64,000 nt of DNA from Rhizobium sp. (GTDB taxonomy: Bacteria; Pseudomonadota; Alphaproteobacteria; Rhizobiales; Rhizobiaceae): assembly GCA_028290545.1 (NCBI GenBank), contig JAQGJP010000011.1, positions 1 to 64,000 on the forward strand. Reading direction: 5' to 3'. Shown one piece after another: positions 1-8,911 of the stretch (its first letter is position 1; each line of letters starts with the position of its first letter). The position numbers and the translations under genes were made by a program. The notes beneath the pieces are model-generated. The model did not search any database. It saw only the letters and a program-made list of their open reading frames with translations, and had not been told where the DNA came from.

Positions 1-3
1 CAA

Positions 4-17
4 CCCGGCGAACCGGG
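4..17 (-). terminator. UUCG-tetraloop hairpin after the capsid gene
   Basis: On the minus strand a 5-bp GC stem (CCCGG/CCGGG) encloses a TTCG loop, a very stable tetraloop hairpin, 21 bases beyond the capsid stop codon. The window ends before any U-tract can be seen. It may be a terminator or only an mRNA-stabilising intergenic hairpin in the late operon. Confidence 0.35.
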
Positions 18-37
18 CTGCGAGGATCAGCCGGCGC

Positions 38-1486
38 TTATGCCGGTACGTCGAGGCCGACGAAGGGCGAGACTTCGTAGCCGTTTTCTTCCTTGATCGG
101 GGCGTTCATCCAGGGAGCGCCATCGACATTCCAGAAGATCTTGATCACGGTCTTGTTGTTCAGGAATTCGACATGCTCGGAAGCGGCGACGAACGGTCCG
201 GAACCATCCTTGATCAGGTAGTAAGTCCAGTCAGCAAGGATCACATCACCCTTGGTGCCGAGTGCCGGGGCGCGGTTGTTCCAGCGGACGGGGTATCCCA
301 GCAGCGTGCCAGCAAAGCCATCGCGGGCATTCGGCTGCCAGATGTAATGCCCCTCCGGATCTACCATCTGCGCAATCTGCACAAGGCAAGACTGCGACAT
401 CGACCAGACCGGTGTGCCGCCGCGCATCAACAGGACAGCGACCATCTTCAATAGATCGACGTAACTGATCTGGAGGGTGACGGCGCGGTTGATCCACTTG
501 GTAGCGCCGGCATTGATGACGCCAAGAGGCTGCGTGCCGCCCGTTCCGCGCAGAAATGCATAGTCTTCAGCGCCATTGACGCCTTCGCGCATCATACCTT
601 CCAACAGCGATGCGGAAGACTGCCAGTTGCGCAACAGCTTGTCAGTGACCTTCACGTAGCCCGCAATCTCATGCGGCGTCAGTGTGATGCCCTTCAGAGT
701 AGCGCCAGTCTCAGGCTTCGCGCCACCTTCCTCGACCCATCCGAACGTCATGCCGCCAAACATGTTGCCGGGCTGGGTTCCAGATTGATCGAGCGCCGGC
801 ATCGTGATTGCGGAATCAGGCGGAGAACCGGCCGGAATGACGGTCGCACGAGAACGAACAAGGGCATCCTGCGGACGAACACTAAGGATGGTCGAGCGCA
901 CCTGCGTCGGCACCATGAACCCGCCGGAAGCATCATTATCCATGCGCATCTCAGAGCGCAGGCCGTTTTCATCGGCCTCAGCGCCGACGCCTTCGACGAA
1001 GTTCAGACGCTGGTCATTCGGATTGAAGCGGACAGCGTTCATGAATTCACCGATGTTCTCGAATTCCTTTGAGGCCTCCGGACCACCGGCGCGTTCAATG
1101 CCGCCGTTGCGACTTGCTGCAGGAATAACGGCATCTAGCGCGGCGGTGGTGCTCGCAAGGTCAGCTGCGCGGGCAATGCGACCGTCCAGCGTCTCTTTCT
1201 CGGCCTTGAAGCCGTCGAATGCCGACGCCTCTTCGGCTGTCAGATCTCGATCCTCGGCTTCCGCCTTGTCAATAATCGCCTGCATCTTGCCGACCAGATC
1301 GACGCGTCGCGCGCGCAGCGCCGGCAGCGCGGCAGTGGCGATCATGTAATCCTGAAGATTGGGAACGTGAGCCAGGTACTGCGTCATGGCGGATGCGTCG
1401 TGCGCCGGGACCATCACCGCCAGAGCAACGAGCGCGACGGCTAGGAAAAGCGCACCGCCAAACATTGCGGTTCGTTTGGTCATCAT
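38..1486 (-). CDS. HK97-family phage major capsid protein with signal-like N-terminus
   Basis: Forms the phage head shell. A coiled-coil delta-like region (about residues 50-110, rich in Ala, Glu and Arg) precedes the HK97 fold, as in phages whose protease trims the capsid N-terminus, and the protease gene lies directly upstream. I start at the ATG at 1486 because AGGAGA sits six bases ahead of it; a GTG at 1540 and an ATG at 1387 have no comparable site. This start gives 482 residues. Oddly, the first 33 look like a secretion signal: MMTKR, a hydrophobic stretch, then an ASA-type cleavage motif. The ATG at 1387 would give a conventional capsid protein without that extension, but it lacks a ribosome site. 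Confidence 0.9.
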   Translation of the reverse strand: MMTKRTAMFGGALFLAVALVALAVMVPAHDASAMTQYLAHVPNLQDYMIATAALPALRARRVDLVGKMQAIIDKAEAEDRDLTAEEASAFDGFKAEKETLDGRIARAADLASTTAALDAVIPAASRNGGIERAGGPEASKEFENIGEFMNAVRFNPNDQRLNFVEGVGAEADENGLRSEMRMDNDASGGFMVPTQVRSTILSVRPQDALVRSRATVIPAGSPPDSAITMPALDQSGTQPGNMFGGMTFGWVEEGGAKPETGATLKGITLTPHEIAGYVKVTDKLLRNWQSSASLLEGMMREGVNGAEDYAFLRGTGGTQPLGVINAGATKWINRAVTLQISYVDLLKMVAVLLMRGGTPVWSMSQSCLVQIAQMVDPEGHYIWQPNARDGFAGTLLGYPVRWNNRAPALGTKGDVILADWTYYLIKDGSGPFVAASEHVEFLNNKTVIKIFWNVDGAPWMNAPIKEENGYEVSPFVGLDVPA

Positions 1487-1578
1487 GGGGTTTCTCCTGT
1501 TTGATGATCCTCCCGGACAAAGAAAATCGTGCTCGATCACGCCGGGCCGCGAACGGACGAATAGGAAATGAAATCAGA

Positions 1579-2490
1579 TCAGAGCGTCAGCGCACGCTTT
1601 TCGCGTTCGCCGGCAAAAGCTCTGCGGCCTGCCTGTTCCGGCTGGCGCTGCGCCACGCCAAAGCGGGCAAGAGTGTCTTCCAATGTGCCAACACGGTCTG
1701 CCATTTTGCCGGATACCGCCTGTTTTGCCATCACCATGCGCCCCTGGCCGAATCCACCGCGTACATCGGCCGATGCCACGCCGCGACCCATTGCAACGCG
1801 GTCTATGAACATCTCGTAGACGGCATCGACCTGGGCTTGCACATAGGCGAGTGCTTCCTCGCTGAGAGGTCCGAAGGGATTTCCCTCGATCTTGAACGGT
1901 CCGGCTGAAATCAGCGATTTGCGGATGCCAAGCTTTTCCAGCGACGCGCTGATATCGTTATGCATGGTGTAGACGCCGATCGAGCCGACCTGGCCGGATG
2001 GCGTCACCACGATTTCATCAGCAGCGGACGCCAGCCAATAGGCCGCACTGGCCGCAGTGGCGTTGACCTGGGCAATAATCGGCTTCCTGCCGCGATAGGA
2101 ATGGATCAGACCGGCCGCCTCATCGACGCCCGACACTGTGCCACCAGGCGAATCCACGTCGAGAATGACTGTCTTAACGCCTTCATCGTCCGCCGCCATC
2201 CGCAGGTTGCGGGCGAAAGCCTCGACGCTGGTTCCGCCGCCGCCGGAGATATTACCCATCATCTCGACCCGGTTGGAAATAATGCCGCGAATTGGCACGA
2301 TGGCAACGTCGCCCTCCTTGCGGGCAACGGCTTTGGCGGTCTGCGGCGCGATTTTCGCCTCGATTTCCTCGGCTGAAAATTTTACGCCATCGGCCTGCGT
2401 GGTCAAGAATTCGGTGATCGCCGCCAGCTTTTCCGGCTGCATCGCCCAGAGCTCGGACGCGAAAGCCATCAGGATATGAGCATATTTCAT
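1579..2490 (-). CDS. S49/SppA-like prohead protease
   Basis: A 303-residue phage serine protease expected to mature the head shell and scaffold. Visible motifs are DSPGG (about residue 113), the nucleophile region with Ser148 in SAAYWLA, and Lys200 in GPFK, which fits the Ser-Lys dyad of the SppA/lambda-gpC group. The start ATG overlaps the portal stop by four bases (ATGA), so translation is probably coupled. It lies between portal and capsid, the usual order in HK97-like head modules. The C-terminal 25 residues are basic and may be disordered. Confidence 0.9.
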   Translation of the reverse strand: MKYAHILMAFASELWAMQPEKLAAITEFLTTQADGVKFSAEEIEAKIAPQTAKAVARKEGDVAIVPIRGIISNRVEMMGNISGGGGTSVEAFARNLRMAADDEGVKTVILDVDSPGGTVSGVDEAAGLIHSYRGRKPIIAQVNATAASAAYWLASAADEIVVTPSGQVGSIGVYTMHNDISASLEKLGIRKSLISAGPFKIEGNPFGPLSEEALAYVQAQVDAVYEMFIDRVAMGRGVASADVRGGFGQGRMVMAKQAVSGKMADRVGTLEDTLARFGVAQRQPEQAGRRAFAGEREKRALTL

Positions 2491-3830
2491 GCGGCTTGAT
2501 CCTCATCGTCGGCAACGACCGGCGCAGTCTTTGGCGCTCCGCCGCTCGGTTGATAGTTCGGGTCGGTAGCGCGATCGAGCGTGACGAAATTCGCCGGGAC
2601 GAAATGATGGTCGCCAGCCTCGCCGATGCCATCCTCTTCCTCAAGCGCCAGAATCCGGTTCGGGGAAAAGCCGCCGACCGCGAAAATCTTCTGGTAGAAA
2701 TCAGCACGGGTCTTCATATCGCCGCGCATGATGGCATTGAGGTTGAACTTCACATAATAGCCCTGGGCGATCTCTTCCTCGGTGAAAAGCTTCCAGTTCA
2801 ATTCCTGTTCAAATGCATCGATCCATGGCCCGACCGTCTGGCGGATAAAGCCGATCATCAGCTGCTCGATGCCGGAACCCCAGGTCGTCGTGCCTTCATG
2901 GCTTTGCAACAGGATGAGCGGAATATCGAAGATCCGGGCGATTTCGGCGATCTGGAACTCGCGAGACCCAAGAAACTGCGCGTCCTCAGGGGGAATTGTC
3001 GTCTGGATATACTTCATCCCCTCTTCGAGGACTTTCATCTTATGGGCGTTATCCAGCCCACCCTGCTTTTCCATCATCGCGGCAGGGCTGTCAGCCGCTG
3101 CCTTGCCGTCTTTTCCGCGAATGTTAGTCTTTGCCTCGCCGGAAAGCTTGCCGGGGTGCAGCAAAAACCCGCCACTCTTGGCGTCGTTGGCGAAGAATTT
3201 GCCTCCGAACGCTTCCATGGCGAGACCCATGCTGACTGCTTCGCGCGCCAACCCGATCTGCGACATGCCGATATAGCCATCCTGCGACTGATCCATGATG
3301 TGGATCACATCCTCGGATGGCAGGTCGACGGTCTTGCCGTCGATCGAAGTCCGGAAGAAATGCTTGCCGTTCTGGCGCACCGGCCGGGTGCGATCCGGCA
3401 ACAGAGGATACAGGCCGACCGCCTGGCCACGCTGATTGCGCTCGATCTCAAGGTAACCGTTACCCCAGAGCAGCGCATGCGCCATCGTCGTCTTGCGCAC
3501 CGTGCGCGACGACATCAGATCGTTCGGCCTTACACCGATGCGGGCGGCGAAGGGATGCATTGCAGCCGTCACCACTTCCTTGCCACCGTCCGACTTGGAA
3601 CGATACATGCGCAAGGGAAACTGACCAACCGGATTGGCGATGCGGTTGACGCAGGCGTAGACGACAGGCAGCCGCAGAGCCGACAGTTCAGATACCGGCA
3701 CGCCGGCATTGGTCTTGCCGCCACCGATCGCGGTCATCAGCCAGCCGGACGGGCTCGTGAAGCTTCCGCCATCGTTATGACGCGACCCACCGCCGAACAG
3801 ATTAGCCATTGCGTTGCCGAAAAAGCCCAT
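2487..3830 (-). CDS. HK97-family phage portal protein
   Basis: A 447-residue portal (Phage_portal family), the dodecameric ring through which DNA enters the capsid. Length, content and position between terL and the head protease match HK97 gp3-like portals. A glycine- and serine-rich N-terminus is followed by the conserved body. The C-terminus is acidic. The start codon overlaps the terL stop (TGATG) and the stop overlaps the protease start, so the packaging and head genes form one tightly coupled transcript. Confidence 0.93.
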   Translation of the reverse strand: MGFFGNAMANLFGGGSRHNDGGSFTSPSGWLMTAIGGGKTNAGVPVSELSALRLPVVYACVNRIANPVGQFPLRMYRSKSDGGKEVVTAAMHPFAARIGVRPNDLMSSRTVRKTTMAHALLWGNGYLEIERNQRGQAVGLYPLLPDRTRPVRQNGKHFFRTSIDGKTVDLPSEDVIHIMDQSQDGYIGMSQIGLAREAVSMGLAMEAFGGKFFANDAKSGGFLLHPGKLSGEAKTNIRGKDGKAAADSPAAMMEKQGGLDNAHKMKVLEEGMKYIQTTIPPEDAQFLGSREFQIAEIARIFDIPLILLQSHEGTTTWGSGIEQLMIGFIRQTVGPWIDAFEQELNWKLFTEEEIAQGYYVKFNLNAIMRGDMKTRADFYQKIFAVGGFSPNRILALEEEDGIGEAGDHHFVPANFVTLDRATDPNYQPSGGAPKTAPVVADDEDQAA

Positions 3831-5551
3831 CAGATTTCGATCTCCAGGATACCGCGCGTCTCGTAGACCGAGGGCTCTTCGATAAGTGGGTTCAGATCCA
3901 TCAGCGAAATACCATTAAAGCCGGCGACCAGAGGGTCGATCTTGGCTGTGCCCGCCTGCGCCTTTTCGATTTTGATGTTATTGCCGGCATAGGTGGCCTT
4001 GGCATTGTCGACGCACCACTGCATCATTTTCTGACCGCCGTGCTTCAATTCGCCTTCGCGCAATCGCCATTCCACCGTCATGATCGAGGATGAGAGGCGG
4101 GCGCCCTGCGGCACACCCGAGACCGGACCGCCATCATCCTTGGTCATTATCCCCTTCATCTCCAGGTGCGAGATGATGGTTTTCGTCCCCCAGGAGTCGA
4201 AGCCGATGCCATCTTCCGCCGGAACTTTCCCGGTGCCGTAGAGAAACTCGATCTGGTTAGAGACATCGGCAACGACTTCCGAGAGGTTCTCGAAAACCGT
4301 CAACTCACCTGCCTTCTCGAAATCGTCGAGATGCGAGCCAATCGACTTGCGACGCTCGGCTGCGATGGTCACGGCCCAGGCGTGAAACCACATATACCAG
4401 GTCTTGCTGGCAATCTTTCGCCCGACCACGGCCAGGCCGACTAGGTCATCCGTGCCACCCATATCGACGCCAACCGTGATGACTTCGCTATGCTCGATCA
4501 ACCAATCGAGACTGGCAAGCTCCGGAAGAGCGGCGCCCTCCCAGTATTGCGCGGCGCGCCATCCGCCGAGACCGGAACCGATCTCGACATTGAGATGCTG
4601 GGATGCAAACAGCAGCAGCTCGGCATTGCCAGCCGCTTCGGCCTTCGTCAGCTCGTCGATCAGAAAGTTCTCATCGACCGAGCGGTTAAGGTTCGGGTTG
4701 ACCATCCGCCAGGTCGAACGATCGCGCCATTGCCGCGACAGGTGTGGCGGCAGCTCATAGATGATCGCCAGCAGGGAGATCTGCATCCGGCCGTCGCGAA
4801 CGGCGCGGGCATTGTCGAGTTCGTTCCGGAATACGCCATACGGCGGCTCTTTCGACTGCGTCGAGATCTGCAGCAGAAAACCATCAGGACGCGACGCCAG
4901 CGAGCCGCGGATTTCGAGGAACAGTTCCTTGGCTTTCGACTTGGCCGCAAGCACATGCGTCTCGTCGATCAGGATATACGTCGCCTTCGACCCGGTGATG
5001 ACATCGGCTTCGGCAGCCTTGATGATGATCATCGCGCCCGAGTTCCGGTGTGTGATGGTCTTTTCATGGTTCTGCGCATGGAACAGGTCCATCAAAGCCT
5101 TGTCGAGTTTGATAATGCCCCACGCTTGTTTGAAGGCCATGCCGGCAATCTTCTTGGTCGGCGCGATCATCAGAAGCTCGGCTTCCGGCCTCATGTTGAG
5201 GATCGCGGCGGTGACGATGATCGCCGCCGAAATGCTGGTCTTGCCGTTCTTCTTCGGCACCAGCAGGAAGAATTCGCGGATCATCCGGCGCTTGGCCTTG
5301 ACGTCGAACGAACCGAAGATCGCGCGAACGAAATCGAACACCCATTCGTCGCAGGCCTCGCCATGTGTCGGATTGCCGATGATATCCGGCACCCGCAGAC
5401 GCTTAAAGATGCGCAACGCGCGTTCAGCCTCGACCTCGAACAGCGGCAACGTCGGCACCAGCGACCGGCCCTCGACGATACGGCTCTGCCAGTCAGGGCA
5501 AGCGGTCGACCAGTCGCTCCGGATCAGCGGTGTTGCGTCGGGTGCCAGCAT
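3830..5551 (-). CDS. terL: Phage terminase large subunit
   Basis: ATP-driven DNA packaging motor with nuclease activity, of the HK97-like Terminase_1 type. From the chosen start the protein has 573 residues. A Walker A-like VPKKNGKTS lies at about residues 98-106 and Walker B LIDE with the catalytic Glu at about 194-197. The C-terminal half carries nuclease-type acidic motifs (VDMGGTDD, FDSWG, KIDPL). I start at the ATG at 5551 because it overlaps the terS stop as TAATG; a longer TTG-initiated form from 5596 is possible. Stop and start overlap with the portal gene. Confidence 0.95.
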   Translation of the reverse strand: MLAPDATPLIRSDWSTACPDWQSRIVEGRSLVPTLPLFEVEAERALRIFKRLRVPDIIGNPTHGEACDEWVFDFVRAIFGSFDVKAKRRMIREFFLLVPKKNGKTSISAAIIVTAAILNMRPEAELLMIAPTKKIAGMAFKQAWGIIKLDKALMDLFHAQNHEKTITHRNSGAMIIIKAAEADVITGSKATYILIDETHVLAAKSKAKELFLEIRGSLASRPDGFLLQISTQSKEPPYGVFRNELDNARAVRDGRMQISLLAIIYELPPHLSRQWRDRSTWRMVNPNLNRSVDENFLIDELTKAEAAGNAELLLFASQHLNVEIGSGLGGWRAAQYWEGAALPELASLDWLIEHSEVITVGVDMGGTDDLVGLAVVGRKIASKTWYMWFHAWAVTIAAERRKSIGSHLDDFEKAGELTVFENLSEVVADVSNQIEFLYGTGKVPAEDGIGFDSWGTKTIISHLEMKGIMTKDDGGPVSGVPQGARLSSSIMTVEWRLREGELKHGGQKMMQWCVDNAKATYAGNNIKIEKAQAGTAKIDPLVAGFNGISLMDLNPLIEEPSVYETRGILEIEI

Positions 5552-6045
5552 TAGGAATTCAATTGCCTTCCACGGAATGCGAGGTCTGAGCCCCAATCTT
5601 CAGTATGTTCGACGGCCTCGGCGGCGAGCGACGCGGCTTCCTTCTTGCCCAGCTTGGCCGGGGGCGGGATGTCAACGTGATCATCATCATCGTCACCTCG
5701 AAACGAGCGCTCGGCATTGGTCGCGTCGTTCTTTTCGAGCAGCCTGCCGAATTCCTTGAAGGCGCCGACGTTGCCATCCATCGCCAATTCCCAAAGCTTC
5801 TCAAGCCGCCTGGCATCGAGCATGTCGCGAGCCAGAAGCCGACGCTTCATCTCGTTAAAATAATACTTGTACAAAGTCGGCTTGGAGATGCCGATCGAGT
5901 TGGCAATCCGCTCATCGGCCCAGCCGACCGCCAGCAACATACTGACTTTGTTCCTGTTTTCGACAGACGGCACATGCACCGGTCGGCCGCGCTTGCCACG
6001 GCCCTCTGGAATAGGCATGCCGAACAGGTCTAAATTCTCGCTCAC
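5551..6045 (-). CDS. terS: Terminase small subunit (probable)
   Basis: A 164-residue protein directly upstream of terL, as expected for the DNA-recognition subunit of the packaging enzyme. An HTH-like segment (about residues 30-60, containing DERIANSIGISKPTLYKYY) resembles a DNA-binding domain, and an acidic D-rich linker (about 118-123) separates it from the C-terminus. It starts at GTG with GGAGA about ten bases upstream. TerS proteins diverge strongly, so the call rests on the HTH, size and position. Confidence 0.8.
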   Translation of the reverse strand: MSENLDLFGMPIPEGRGKRGRPVHVPSVENRNKVSMLLAVGWADERIANSIGISKPTLYKYYFNEMKRRLLARDMLDARRLEKLWELAMDGNVGAFKEFGRLLEKNDATNAERSFRGDDDDDHVDIPPPAKLGKKEAASLAAEAVEHTEDWGSDLAFRGRQLNS

Positions 6046-6064
6046 AAGAAAAAAATCTCCGAAT

Positions 6065-6120
6065 GGGGGGGACGCGGGTCCAAGGGGCGAGGGGTTTGGC
6101 GACTTTTGACCCGCCCCCCC
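6065..6120. other. GC-rich inverted repeat between HNH and terS, candidate cos region
   Basis: Seven G (6065-6071) face seven C (6114-6120), and inside them CGGGTC (6075-6080) pairs with GACCCG (6108-6113). This gives a 13-bp stem with a 3-base bulge. It is in the gap between the HNH nuclease and terS, where cos sites of HNH-containing HK97-like phages are usually found. No cleavage site can be read from sequence alone. Confidence 0.4.
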
Positions 6121-6145
6121 TATGAGTCCGATGAGGCAGGCGGCC

Positions 6146-6523
6146 TCACCACCTCAAGCCTTCGTTCCGCTCTTCGGCCTGACCGGGGCCATCGTGCCAC
6201 GCCTTGCTGACCGTCTGGATGTTGTCGATATCCCAGAACAGCGCTTCGTCCCCACGATGGGCAACGATGTGGTGTGCTACGGGGCTGTTGTCGTCGGGAT
6301 GCTTGCCCATGCAGATGATGCCAGACTTCTGGCATGTGTATGCATCGCGCAGCAGCACAGCCTGTCTTAGCTTCTGCCAGCGTGCGGTCTTATACCAAGC
6401 GCGCCATGCGACCGTCTGGTCACGAACCCTGAGACGTTCGGCCTCGGCTTCTTGCCTCGACATGGCAATCAGCCTTGAACCCATGGGCGAGAGGCGCGGC
6501 TTGAGTGATGACAGTCTACCCAC
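6146..6523 (-). CDS. Phage HNH endonuclease
   Basis: A 125-residue HNH nuclease. The core AHHIVAHRGDEALFWD, followed by DNIQTVSKAWHD, gives the His-Asn-His ββα-metal signature. A Cys near YTCQKSG may contribute to zinc binding. In HK97-like phages such enzymes act with the terminase to cut concatemers at cos, and this gene sits just upstream of terS. The GTG at 6523 lies three bases after the preceding stop and has a weak ribosome site. An ATG at 6484 is an alternative start that keeps the HNH domain. Confidence 0.88.
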   Translation of the reverse strand: MGRLSSLKPRLSPMGSRLIAMSRQEAEAERLRVRDQTVAWRAWYKTARWQKLRQAVLLRDAYTCQKSGIICMGKHPDDNSPVAHHIVAHRGDEALFWDIDNIQTVSKAWHDGPGQAEERNEGLRW

Positions 6524-6526
6524 CAG

Positions 6527-6787
6527 CTAATCGGCTCTGGTGAGCACAGTCTCGATCGAATGATCGGAGTGGTAGGGCAGTGCGGGTTGTCCATCGTAGA
6601 AGGCCAATTCGCCACGTCTCTCGATCTCAGCCAAGCAGCGATCGGTCACATACTGACCAACGGTGATCATGCATGCGAGATCCGCAGATGGCAGGTCCTC
6701 GATCTCGCGGTCGCGTGTCAGCGTCTTCGCCGCTGCCTCAAGCTCTTCCTTCGTGACAATGATTTCATCGATCTCAGCGTCCGACAT
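6527..6787 (-). CDS. Small phage protein of unknown function
   Basis: An 86-residue, strongly acidic protein (MSDAEIDEIIVTKEELE at the N-terminus) with no recognisable domain. The ATG at 6787 is preceded by GGAG at eight bases. It is the first gene of the late block after a 218-base gap, and its stop is three bases from the HNH start, so it is probably co-transcribed with the packaging genes. Confidence 0.6.
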   Translation of the reverse strand: MSDAEIDEIIVTKEELEAAAKTLTRDREIEDLPSADLACMITVGQYVTDRCLAEIERRGELAFYDGQPALPYHSDHSIETVLTRAD

Positions 6788-7005
6788 GGAAAGCTCCAAT
6801 ATAGAGGGGGATTGTTAGGCAGCGCCTATACCCTAGACACGAGAAAGGCGACCTTTCGGCCGGCTCAGTCCTCATTCTGAAATGATGATATAGCTCACGC
6901 ACTGGCCCTGAATCGATGCCCGTCTATCTGGGCTCTGTAGGGCTCGGGTCCGACTGGGTATCTTGCACCAACTGGATCTCGGATCGTCCGGGCAGCAAAT
7001 GACTC
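6788..7005. other. Intergenic region between NusG-like gene and late genes
   Basis: The longest gap in the leftward transcript. It contains a perfect 6-bp inverted repeat, GAAAGG/CCTTTC with a 3-base loop (6843-6857), and a GCCC/GGGC pair near 6918-6933. No U-tract follows either one. It is a plausible place for a late promoter, or for a terminator or antitermination site used by the NusG-like protein, but none can be assigned firmly. Confidence 0.3.
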
Positions 7006-7662
7006 TCATAGTCTATCGAAGTAAGCAAGCGGCAACTTGATAGGGCAGGGCCTGCCGAACAGCATCACCTCGACCGTTGCCGTGTCATTGTCTACTTGCA
7101 CTATTTCGCCCTTGTGATCGACCCATGGGCCGAGCTTGATGAACACCTCATCCCCACATTGCAGCCCGTCATCGATCACAGGTTCCGCTTCATCGCTTTC
7201 AATGAAGTCCTTGTAAAGGTTGAAGTTCACGTCGCTGATCCGCCACGGCGAACCCGATCCCCCCATCACCCCATGCACGTTGCGAAGCGCTGCCATGCCG
7301 AGGAAGGCACGTTCGTCGATCCCGCAATTGACCAGCACATATCCACCAAGAACCACCCGTCCACGCTTGATCCGAGGCCGACCGCGACGATGATAGACGC
7401 CATCCTTTTCCACAGCCACGAATGTCTCGACCTTGAAATCGATCAGCACGCGGTTCACGTCATGCTCATGTCCCGGATCAACCGTGAGGCAAAACCACCC
7501 ACGACGGGCCGAATCAGCCATCGCAGGTCGACTGGCATAACCAAGCCGCATAAGCGCGATCCGCGCCTCGCTGTCGCTCAGTTCCGGCTTTATGCAGCGC
7601 CGATCCATCAGCAGGTGAGGCTCGATCGCTATCCGGAAATCACTCTGCCGCTGCATAAACAT
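7006..7662 (-). CDS. NusG/RfaH-like transcription elongation factor
   Basis: A 218-residue phage-encoded NusG paralogue. The segment from GWFCLTVDPG to ETFVAV looks like the NGN domain that binds the RNA polymerase clamp. The C-terminal FIKLGPWVDHKGEIVQVD matches a KOW motif. About 50 extra residues precede the NGN domain. Such specialised NusG proteins let polymerase pass terminators of a particular operon. Here the gene ends 218 bases before the late block, so an antiterminator role for late genes is inferred. The start overlaps the upstream gene by 23 bases. Confidence 0.8.
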   Translation of the reverse strand: MFMQRQSDFRIAIEPHLLMDRRCIKPELSDSEARIALMRLGYASRPAMADSARRGWFCLTVDPGHEHDVNRVLIDFKVETFVAVEKDGVYHRRGRPRIKRGRVVLGGYVLVNCGIDERAFLGMAALRNVHGVMGGSGSPWRISDVNFNLYKDFIESDEAEPVIDDGLQCGDEVFIKLGPWVDHKGEIVQVDNDTATVEVMLFGRPCPIKLPLAYFDRL

Positions 7663-8911
7663 GTCCCTCGATCCTTTCCTTCACACCCCAGAACGCCTTC
7701 GCCACCGCCTTGTCGAGATCCTGTTCGTTCGGATCGATTGGCGGGAAGTAGGCGTATTTCGGTTCGAACGGCAGCCATGGCAGCAGCATGCGGCGATGCA
7801 GCCGCTTCCACGCTTGCCCGACAACGCCGGCAATCTCGATCGAGACAAACTCCTGCCCGAGAGCCACCATGTCGGCGGGTGCGCGCCAAGGGTCGCGTGT
7901 CCGAACCTTTTCATTCATCTGGTGCAGCTTCGGCCAGGCATAGAGTTCGTTGCGGGCAATCTGCGCATTCTCAGCCCGTTCGCCGCCGGCATCGAGATCC
8001 ATCTGCACGCCGATCACCGGCTTGGGCATCGCACACTTGGGCGAGTGGAATGCGGCGAAACGCGTTGCCATCCACGCCTTGCCCATTGGTGCCGCGATTT
8101 CGGCCTTGACCGGTTCAGGCGCCCTGATTGCCAGTTTCGTCCAGCGTCTCTCCCGCAGGTAGACCGCCGCCGAGCAGCTCTTTGTGCGGCCATTCGCCTT
8201 GGTGGCGTCGAGATAGGCTTGACGGCGGTCCGCAGCGGCAAGCCGTTCGTCTGTCGTCAGTTCAAACCACGCCTTGCGGGCATCCGGTTCGCTGTCGCTG
8301 ACATAGCTGGGCCATGTCGGATACCAGCGCCGAAAGCCACGCTCGATCGCATCCCGGCTTTCCGTCTGCTGGCCTGTCGGCTGATCACCCTCTGCCTTTT
8401 CAAAGCTTTCGCGCGCCTCTCTCTCAAATCGTTTATCAGGAGGCGTAAAGGGAGAGGCGTTAATAGGTGCCGAACCTAGACCGGCAGGGGGTGCCGATCC
8501 TAGACCGGCAGGGGGTGCCGGTATACCGGCAGGGGGGGTGACAGATTCTGTCATATCAGCCGGAATATTTTCCTCGTTTTCGCCATCGTCCCATGCATCG
8601 AATGCATAGCCCGAGGGCGGTTCGCGGTCGTAAATGACCCGGTAGAAATGCGCGCTGTCACGCCCGCTGGCACTCTCCTGCACATGCCGTTCGACGACGC
8701 CGATATCGATCAGCCTGTCGAGCGACGCCTGCACGGTCGAGCGCGCGCAGCTCAGTTCGGCCGCCATCTTCACCTGGCTGCGGCAGCACCAGCCACTCTT
8801 GGTGCTGGCATTGCGGCCGAGCACGCATAGCACGGCCAGATCCTTGCCCCTCAAGCGAATATCCGTAACCACCCAGCCGGGGATGATGGAAAGGCGAGGC
8901 TGGCTTGTCAT
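7640..8911 (-). CDS. Winged-helix phage protein, probable replication initiator
   Basis: A 423-residue protein. An N-terminal winged HTH (about residues 15-85, with [19 protein letters not shown] as the recognition region) is followed by a repetitive Pro/Ala/Gly linker (about 125-150) and a charged body with many Trp and Arg residues. This layout resembles phage replication or primosome-type HTH proteins, but no replicase motif is visible. The start is coupled to the preceding methyltransferase stop (ATGA). A tandem DNA repeat lies in the linker. Confidence 0.55.
   Translation of the reverse strand: MTSQPRLSIIPGWVVTDIRLRGKDLAVLCVLGRNASTKSGWCCRSQVKMAAELSCARSTVQASLDRLIDIGVVERHVQESASGRDSAHFYRVIYDREPPSGYAFDAWDDGENEENIPADMTESVTPPAGIPAPPAGLGSAPPAGLGSAPINASPFTPPDKRFEREARESFEKAEGDQPTGQQTESRDAIERGFRRWYPTWPSYVSDSEPDARKAWFELTTDERLAAADRRQAYLDATKANGRTKSCSAAVYLRERRWTKLAIRAPEPVKAEIAAPMGKAWMATRFAAFHSPKCAMPKPVIGVQMDLDAGGERAENAQIARNELYAWPKLHQMNEKVRTRDPWRAPADMVALGQEFVSIEIAGVVGQAWKRLHRRMLLPWLPFEPKYAYFPPIDPNEQDLDKAVAKAFWGVKERIEGHVYAAAE
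8467..8540. repeat. 24-bp tandem repeat inside the winged-helix gene
   Basis: Two 24-bp units (8467-8490 and 8491-8514) differ at a single base, and a degenerate third copy follows to about 8540. The repeat is in frame and encodes PPAGLGSA-type units in the linker between the HTH and the C-terminal body. It could expand or contract without shifting the frame, or serve as iterated binding sites. Confidence 0.8.

Noticed and set aside
2496-3866. 456-codon ORF antisense to the portal gene
   Set aside because: High GC makes long antisense frames common. The portal frame has family motifs and coupled starts; this one has neither.
8467-8540. Short tandem repeats as a possible CRISPR
   Set aside because: Units are contiguous, have no spacers and are in frame within a protein-coding linker.
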